NCBI RefSeq assembly: GCF_000721175.1
Contig: NZ_JOEZ01000032.1
Coordinates: forward strand, 12,148-76,147
From: Streptomyces anulatus
Lineage (GTDB): Bacteria; Actinomycetota; Actinomycetes; Streptomycetales; Streptomycetaceae
Length of the DNA: 64,000 bases
Reading direction: 5' to 3'
Part shown: positions 60,401 to 64,000 of the stretch, in pieces
Numbering within the stretch: position 1 is the stretch's first letter
Layout: each line of letters opens with the position of its first letter
The notes under the pieces: generated by a model
Seen by the model: only the letters and a program-made list of their open reading frames with translations
Database searches by the model: none
What the model was told of the DNA's origin: nothing
Program-made: the position numbers and the translations under genes

Positions 60401-61093
60401 GAGGTGACGGCCATCAGTCACCTCACCGACCAGGCGGCGGACCTCACCCGGGTGCGCGGCCCTGGCCACGGCCGCCGCCGCCAGCACTACGCGCGCGGCC
60501 TGGATCAAAGCCAGCCGCGCGACACCCAGCGCCGCCCGTACACGTGCGGGAAACTGCTCCAGGAGGTCGCTCAGGATGCGCGGATCGCCGCGCTCCTCGC
60601 TCTTGACAGCCGGCGGAACGAGCAGCGCCTCGACTGCGGCTGCCGGATCGACGCGGCCATCGGCCAGGAGGCGTACCGCATTCTCGACACTCATGCCCAG
60701 GCAATCGGCCGTGCTGAGCCAAGGCACAGGACGCGGCAGGTCCGGGGGGCCCGTGACGGAGACCTCTCCCACCGCGGCCGGTTTGCGGGGCATGCCCGAC
60801 GTTCGTTCGAGCTCGGCGTGCCGGACCCGCCACCAGCGAGGGTCCAGGCTCGCACCGGAGGGCTGTGCACCACCTCGTCGGCTCCGATCGACGCACAGCT
60901 CGATAATCACGCGCACGGTATCCCAGTCCGGTGCCTTGCGACGCTGTCCGCCGAGCATCTCCGAGACCGAGCTGTTCCCGAGACCGAGCGCATCGGCGAT
61001 CTCTGTCTGCGGCACACGGCATTGGCGCACCAAGCGGCGCAACTCGGCCCAGAAGTCCGCGACGGGGCCCGAAGGCGTTCCGGCCAACTCCAC
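57476..61093 (-). CDS. HTH-NACHT STAND ATPase
   Basis: About 1,205 aa. An N-terminal XRE-like helix-turn-helix (about 10-65; QTEIADALGLGNSSVSEMLG) is followed by a linker, a NACHT ATPase with P-loop GDPGAGKS (about 392) and Walker B VVLLDGFDELL (about 461), and a long helical C-terminal sensor half (about 650-1205). Proteins of this layout belong to the STAND class, which oligomerise on ligand sensing; several bacterial NACHT proteins are antiphage systems. No nuclease or protease effector domain is seen; the N-terminal helix-turn-helix suggests DNA binding or regulation. GTG 61093 is chosen with AAAGGA close by; TTG 61087 is possible. It is divergent from a small membrane-protein gene. Confidence 0.85.
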   Translation of the reverse strand: MELAGTPSGPVADFWAELRRLVRQCRVPQTEIADALGLGNSSVSEMLGGQRRKAPDWDTVRVIIELCVDRSRRGGAQPSGASLDPRWWRVRHAELERTSGMPRKPAAVGEVSVTGPPDLPRPVPWLSTADCLGMSVENAVRLLADGRVDPAAAVEALLVPPAVKSEERGDPRILSDLLEQFPARVRAALGVARLALIQAARVVLAAAAVARAAHPGEVRRLVGEVTDGRHLAYRSPLAEFKDAIVAEDASGIFSHYQRLASPLASACPEFSLAAGLQGVAPGADGARLNGMGLAGLGRAFETHADDGGVSPGIALELLDPITAFESPGPQLPILSEGYVNPRFRLAVPKRRRQGELASEGWWLSQPVHESIEDFLATFLLSLSALLAPLVVLGDPGAGKSLLTRLLAARLPAREFRTVRVELRRASAQADLQEQLERALRKVTGRSVTWADWYEREPDVLPVVLLDGFDELLQAGAHRLDSARMWGYLQEIEALQKREAGLGRPLMVIVTSRTVVADRAQIPGGSHVLRLEPFGLAETERWLDAWNRANAGYFARHGLRPLTLDAVWPHQDLAAQPLLLLMLALYDSTDNALHRLRDDDISRTDLYDRLLTDFARRQVDKDGPLPPGDVAAAVEDELHRLSIIAVGMFHRGSQAISGVDVGLDLRALGATAHSRAAMDPALLFGRFFFVHEAQAVVAGERLSSYEFMHATFGEHLTARMIDRTLRQLAVASTQVDASTSAPVDDAECYDLLSFVPLTDRAQVVDNLRDMLADWPADLREHLPTLLGRLFRTVERDIERDQSEYRPIATTRTYRSAVCQANLVLIGALAGDDDGTYASHFLQTVDLMDGWRRCAMLWRSQLSEESWKSYSSALGVERRSRPAIEADEARPDVWIGIRPAPPVDHHFGTSAALRDLSGGGAGTGRSAANVVARIRFAGDADADLLLHAAFPLWQEIPGSLQTYFADEQRTVRSVAQTLIALVARGRNAQQLPELYSRCLTGIHELTSKDEIARAVDIVLRQLVHDLPALPDTVLADVFHRLRDCLHLLPSLPFATEIALFECTHRAVGRQGFELVENLAALHELLGSRREIRPLLVLTQAGLSSSAWEWFAMPYARTAAGLFDDIFKDLNLNWTAARHPASLVAVLRTAADLGLTDWLTEHAARILAALLPGAVGLLRPTDLPHLREALPEGAYAAEFAEIERIWRG

Positions 61094-61254
61094 ATCCTTT
61101 CGGCGCTGTTCGGTGTTCCCAACCGAAGCGTACGGCCTGACCTGCGGTCGGCGGCGGTACTTCGGTGCGCGTCCGGAACAGGCGACGACCGTGCGGAGCG
61201 GGAGGAGCCTTTGTCGAAACCAGCTGCACACCACTCGCTTCCGAAGGAACACTC

Positions 61255-61428
61255 ATGACCTATTCGTCTATCCCCTTGCCCTTCCTGCTCGCGGTGGCGG
61301 CCGTCGCCGCGATCTATCTGAGTGTCGTGCTTCCCGCCGTATGGTCCCGCAAGCCTGCTCGCCGTGCGGCAGCGCTCAAGGTACTGACTCAGCTGCTTGA
61401 GGCCGTCCGTCACCGACGGGCGCGCTGA
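61255..61428 (+). CDS. Small single-span membrane protein
   Basis: 57 aa from ATG 61255, with GAAGGAA upstream. One strong membrane helix (about 8-28, LPFLLAVAAVAAIYLSVVLP) and a basic C-terminal tail ([15 protein letters not shown]). It is divergent from the HTH-NACHT gene with 161 bp between the starts, so both share a control region. It may be a membrane effector or a regulated toxin of the NACHT gene, but only position supports this. Confidence 0.65.
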   Translation: MTYSSIPLPFLLAVAAVAAIYLSVVLPAVWSRKPARRAAALKVLTQLLEAVRHRRAR

Positions 61429-61639
61429 TCGTCGTCATACGTGATCGTCGGCTTCGTTATCGTGGCCGTCGTCATAACCGCATCTGTGTCAGCCCACTCT
61501 GTCCCACTTGCGGGCGCTCACGAGCGCGGTGACGGATAGTGTCATGGGGCAGCGAACGGGTAGCGCTCAAAGACGGTCAGGGTGTGCTCCACGAACGGAG
61601 CACACCTTCGTCCGCGCGCGCCATCAACACGCCATGCTT

Positions 61640-62704
61640 CGGTCAGGCGACCACGCTCGACGTTACGCCGGACCTTGGGTTCCTCTCGCAGCTACCCAAG
61701 GTCAAGGGCGCAGAATGCCGCCGGGTGCCGGTACGCACCGGGCCGGTGACCAGCCCACCGGTTCCAGGGCCGAGAGTTCGACGTCGTCGTCTTCGACACG
61801 GTGGAAGGCAGTGGCTACAGCCGCGAGCTGTGGATGGCCCTCGCTCACCGACAGCCGGGGCCGACGCCTGGCACCGCAACGGCATCCGCCTGTTCAACGT
61901 AGCAGTGACCCGGACGAAGGCCCGGCTGTGCGTCGTTGCAGGCGGAGCCCGCGTCAGGAACGCCAAGCCCAATACGGCCCTGGCCCGGCTTGCCACACTG
62001 CTCGGGTCCCCGGGAGTTCGGGTCCTGAAGGCCAAGCACCTCATCGCTCCGCCGACGGCCCCGGTCCCGCTCCGCGGCGAGTTCGGCACGGCTCTGGCGG
62101 AGGTGCTGGGTCGGCATGTGGAGGTGACCGACGTTCGCGACGAGACGACCTTCTACGACACCTTCGCCGAGGAGATCAACCGAGCAGAGCGCTCTCTGTG
62201 GCTCTGGGCGCCGTGGGTCGCAAAGCGGCTCCGCTCCCTGTTGCCCGCCCTCGCGGCCGCCGACCGGGGCGTGCGGATCGTCGTCTTCATCCGTGACGAC
62301 ACCGATCAGTTGCAGCACAAGCCTGCAAACCAGGCGCTGATCACGGATTTTCGCACCGTGGCCCACACCGTGATTTCGATGAACGTCATGCACCAGAAGA
62401 TCGCGGTCTTCGACGAGCAGACGGTGCTGCTCGGCAGCCTGAACGCTCTATCCCAGAGCTGGACCGAGAGGTAATGGTCTCGATGCGCGGCGCATATTTC
62501 GCCCGCAAGCTGCTCGCACACGAGCACGCGTAGACCTTCGCACGCCCGCCGAAGTGCGGCCGCTGCCATGGTACCGAGATCGAGATCCGGGCGGCGGAAG
62601 AACGGCAACTGGTTCTGGCGGTGCTACGCCATCAAATGCAAGGCCACCCCTTCCGGCCGTTCCAACGCCTGGACCCTGGACATACGTCTACGGGGCAGCC
62701 GCTG
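61640..62704 (+). pseudogene. Decayed superfamily I helicase-PLD-zinc ribbon gene
   Basis: Fragments in three frames. Frame at 61762: FQGREFDVVVFDTVEGSGYS, a helicase C-terminal motif. Frame at about 61870: LFNVAVTRTKARLCVVAG (motif VI), followed by a phospholipase D-like domain ending MHQKIAVFDEQTVLLGSLNA (HxK motif). After a stop at 62474 another frame continues (EVMVSMRGAYFARKLLAHEH, stop at 62533), then a zinc-ribbon remnant (KCGRC, later WFWRCYAIKCKA). At least four frameshifts and a nonsense codon are present and the N-terminal ATPase half is missing. Intact relatives combine AAA helicase, PLD and zinc ribbon and often sit in defence islands. Confidence 0.8.
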
Positions 62705-63594
62705 AAGCCCCTGCATTACCGTGACGGGGGGCGAAGTCGCCGACCGACCCGCATAGCCCGGTTCCCAAGCTGGTCTACGGCCTCGAAACGGTCTACAGCT
62801 CATTTGGTACGACCGTGTTCGCCCGCTACGGTGCAGCGCAAGCGACTCACCCACCGAAGAAGCTCAGCCGGACGTCACGGTCGGTATTGCTGGTGTTCGT
62901 GTCCACCAAACTCCGTTAAGACAACTGTCAGGGTAGCCGCCGAACACCTCGCGGGTTGACCCGATCTTCATTCAGAACGGAGAGGTCGTGGCCTCAATTC
63001 CCGCCATCCGGCAGACAAATCAGCAGGTCAAGTCGTCAGGGGGCGTTGGCCGGTTCATGTGACGGACTCGAACAGCCAGCGCACGGTCGAGCTGCTGGAG
63101 CGGCGGCGGCCCGGGCGCGGCCCGTGTCTCGGAGATCCTGGCGACAGGAAGCAAACCGGCCAGCGTCTAAAGCGTCTCACCGCGGAGCGGATGGTACGGA
63201 TGCCCCACGAGACTGGCCGTCGCACCTGGGCGCCCGGTCGCGATGCCCTGCGAGGCAGCCGGCAGCGCCCAGCCGGTGGTCAGGTCTGAGTACCTCCTGG
63301 TCGCGCTCGACGAGTGCCGCCAGTTCCACACCGGCTTGCACTTCAGCCCGGATCCCGTCACCGCCGACCAGCTGCCGTCGGCATAGGGGCGGTGTACTTC
63401 GGTCGGATGTGGGGGCGCACGAGCAACATCCCGGTGGTCACCACGCCCCAAACAGCACCCGATTCAGGGAGTAGCGCCCCTCACCTGCGGAGAAGGAAAC
63501 GGGAAACAGCATCGATCGCCTTGTCCGTCCGGCTGGCACTGCCGCACTCTTACCTGCGAACGCCTTCGCCTGGACGGTCGGTCAGGAGAGTCCC
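62705..63594. other. Gene debris without intact frame
   Basis: 890 bp. A few short conserved-looking pieces occur, e.g. PIFIQNGEVVASIPAIRQTN near 62960 and a winged-helix-like piece (SEILATGSKPAS, then RLTAERMV, near 63125-63200) split over frames. These suggest decayed accessory genes. No full gene can be supported. Confidence 0.5.
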
Positions 63595-63975
63595 GTGCCA
63601 CAGCCGTCCACCGGGTTCGGCGAGGAGTTGAGAAAGCGTCGTCTGGACGCAGGACTCACCCTCACCACACTGTCCGGCGCCGTGCACTACAGCAAGGCGC
63701 AGCTGAGCAAGGTCGAACGAGGCATCAAGGCTCCCAGCCGGGATCTCGTCCGTCTGTGCGACGCCGTCCTCCAGGCCGACGGAGCACTTGTCGCCCTGGC
63801 CACCAGACCTGTTGCCGACACACCGCTTGTGCAGACTCCCGACGCGATCGATGAGGAGGAGTGGACCATGCAACTGTCACCGGATGGCCCGAGCTGGTTT
63901 CAGCCCTTAGTACTCCAGTGTGACTTCGCGATCTTGGGTCGGACCCGCGTGAGAACTGGAACGGCCACCGCGTGA
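63595..63975 (+). CDS. XRE-family regulator, apparently truncated
   Basis: 126 aa from GTG 63595 with AGGAGAG seven bases upstream. Residues 8-60 form an XRE helix-turn-helix (FGEELRKRRLDAGLTLTTLS, then YSKAQLSKVERGIKAPSRDL). The linker WTMQLSPDGPSWFQPL is typical of longer Streptomyces proteins in which a membrane or sensor domain follows. Here similarity ends at about 63905 and an unrelated tail runs to a stop, suggesting an insertion or deletion junction. It may still make a short DNA-binding protein. Confidence 0.7.
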   Translation: MPQPSTGFGEELRKRRLDAGLTLTTLSGAVHYSKAQLSKVERGIKAPSRDLVRLCDAVLQADGALVALATRPVADTPLVQTPDAIDEEEWTMQLSPDGPSWFQPLVLQCDFAILGRTRVRTGTATA

Positions 63976-64000
63976 TCATCAAGGGTTGTGTGGACTCATG

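Overview
High-GC actinobacterial chromosome, almost certainly Streptomyces: GC-rich third codon positions, many GTG/TTG starts, a Streptomyces-type type VII secretion (ESX) locus, and LacI-regulated L-arabinose genes. No rRNA, tRNA or CRISPR array was seen.

Region 1 (1-33.1 kb) is a T7SS locus. A leftward block runs eccD, eccB, two esx (WXG100) genes, an associated helical protein, a large WXG/coiled-coil repeat protein, a YbaB-like protein, a third WXG100 protein, and finally a giant effector whose 3' end lies beyond the left edge (3,500 codons visible). The giant carries a WXG100-like N-terminus, a Fic motif, a caspase-like His/Cys pair and an OTU-like protease region. eccC is divergent. 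Convergent to it come a mycosin that has lost its catalytic Asp, Ser and oxyanion Asn, a beta-helix/double-AAA+ protein (EccA-like), and a ricin-type lectin coupled to a T7SS-associated SseB-like gene. A bulb-type lectin with a paralogous membrane stem is divergent. A broken effector remnant with an intact immunity-like gene closes the region. No eccE was seen.

Region 2 (33.3-34.8 kb) has two small orphan genes (SnoaL/NTF2-like, cupin-like) and non-coding DNA.

Region 3 (34.8-51.4 kb) is an L-arabinose regulon: a ChvE/GguAB-type sugar ABC transporter, araBDA, a LacI-family repressor, and a second YtfQRT-YjfF-type furanose transporter. Five similar 14-bp palindromes precede these units and probably bind the LacI-family protein. 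The secreted GH43 arabinofuranosidase gene is broken, and a transketolase gene survives only as an N-terminal stub with a 10-bp tandem duplication.

Region 4 (51.7-56.5 kb) holds a secreted serine beta-lactamase/DD-peptidase-like protein, two secreted proteins (one crystallin/I36-inhibitor-like), a LuxR regulator, and an ArsR-SRPBCC pair with a clear operator.

Region 5 (56.5-64 kb) is an accessory, partly decayed region: fragments of two transposases, an intact HTH-NACHT STAND ATPase divergent from a 57-aa membrane protein (a candidate defence or conflict module), a frameshifted helicase-PLD-zinc ribbon pseudogene, debris, and an XRE regulator that appears truncated.
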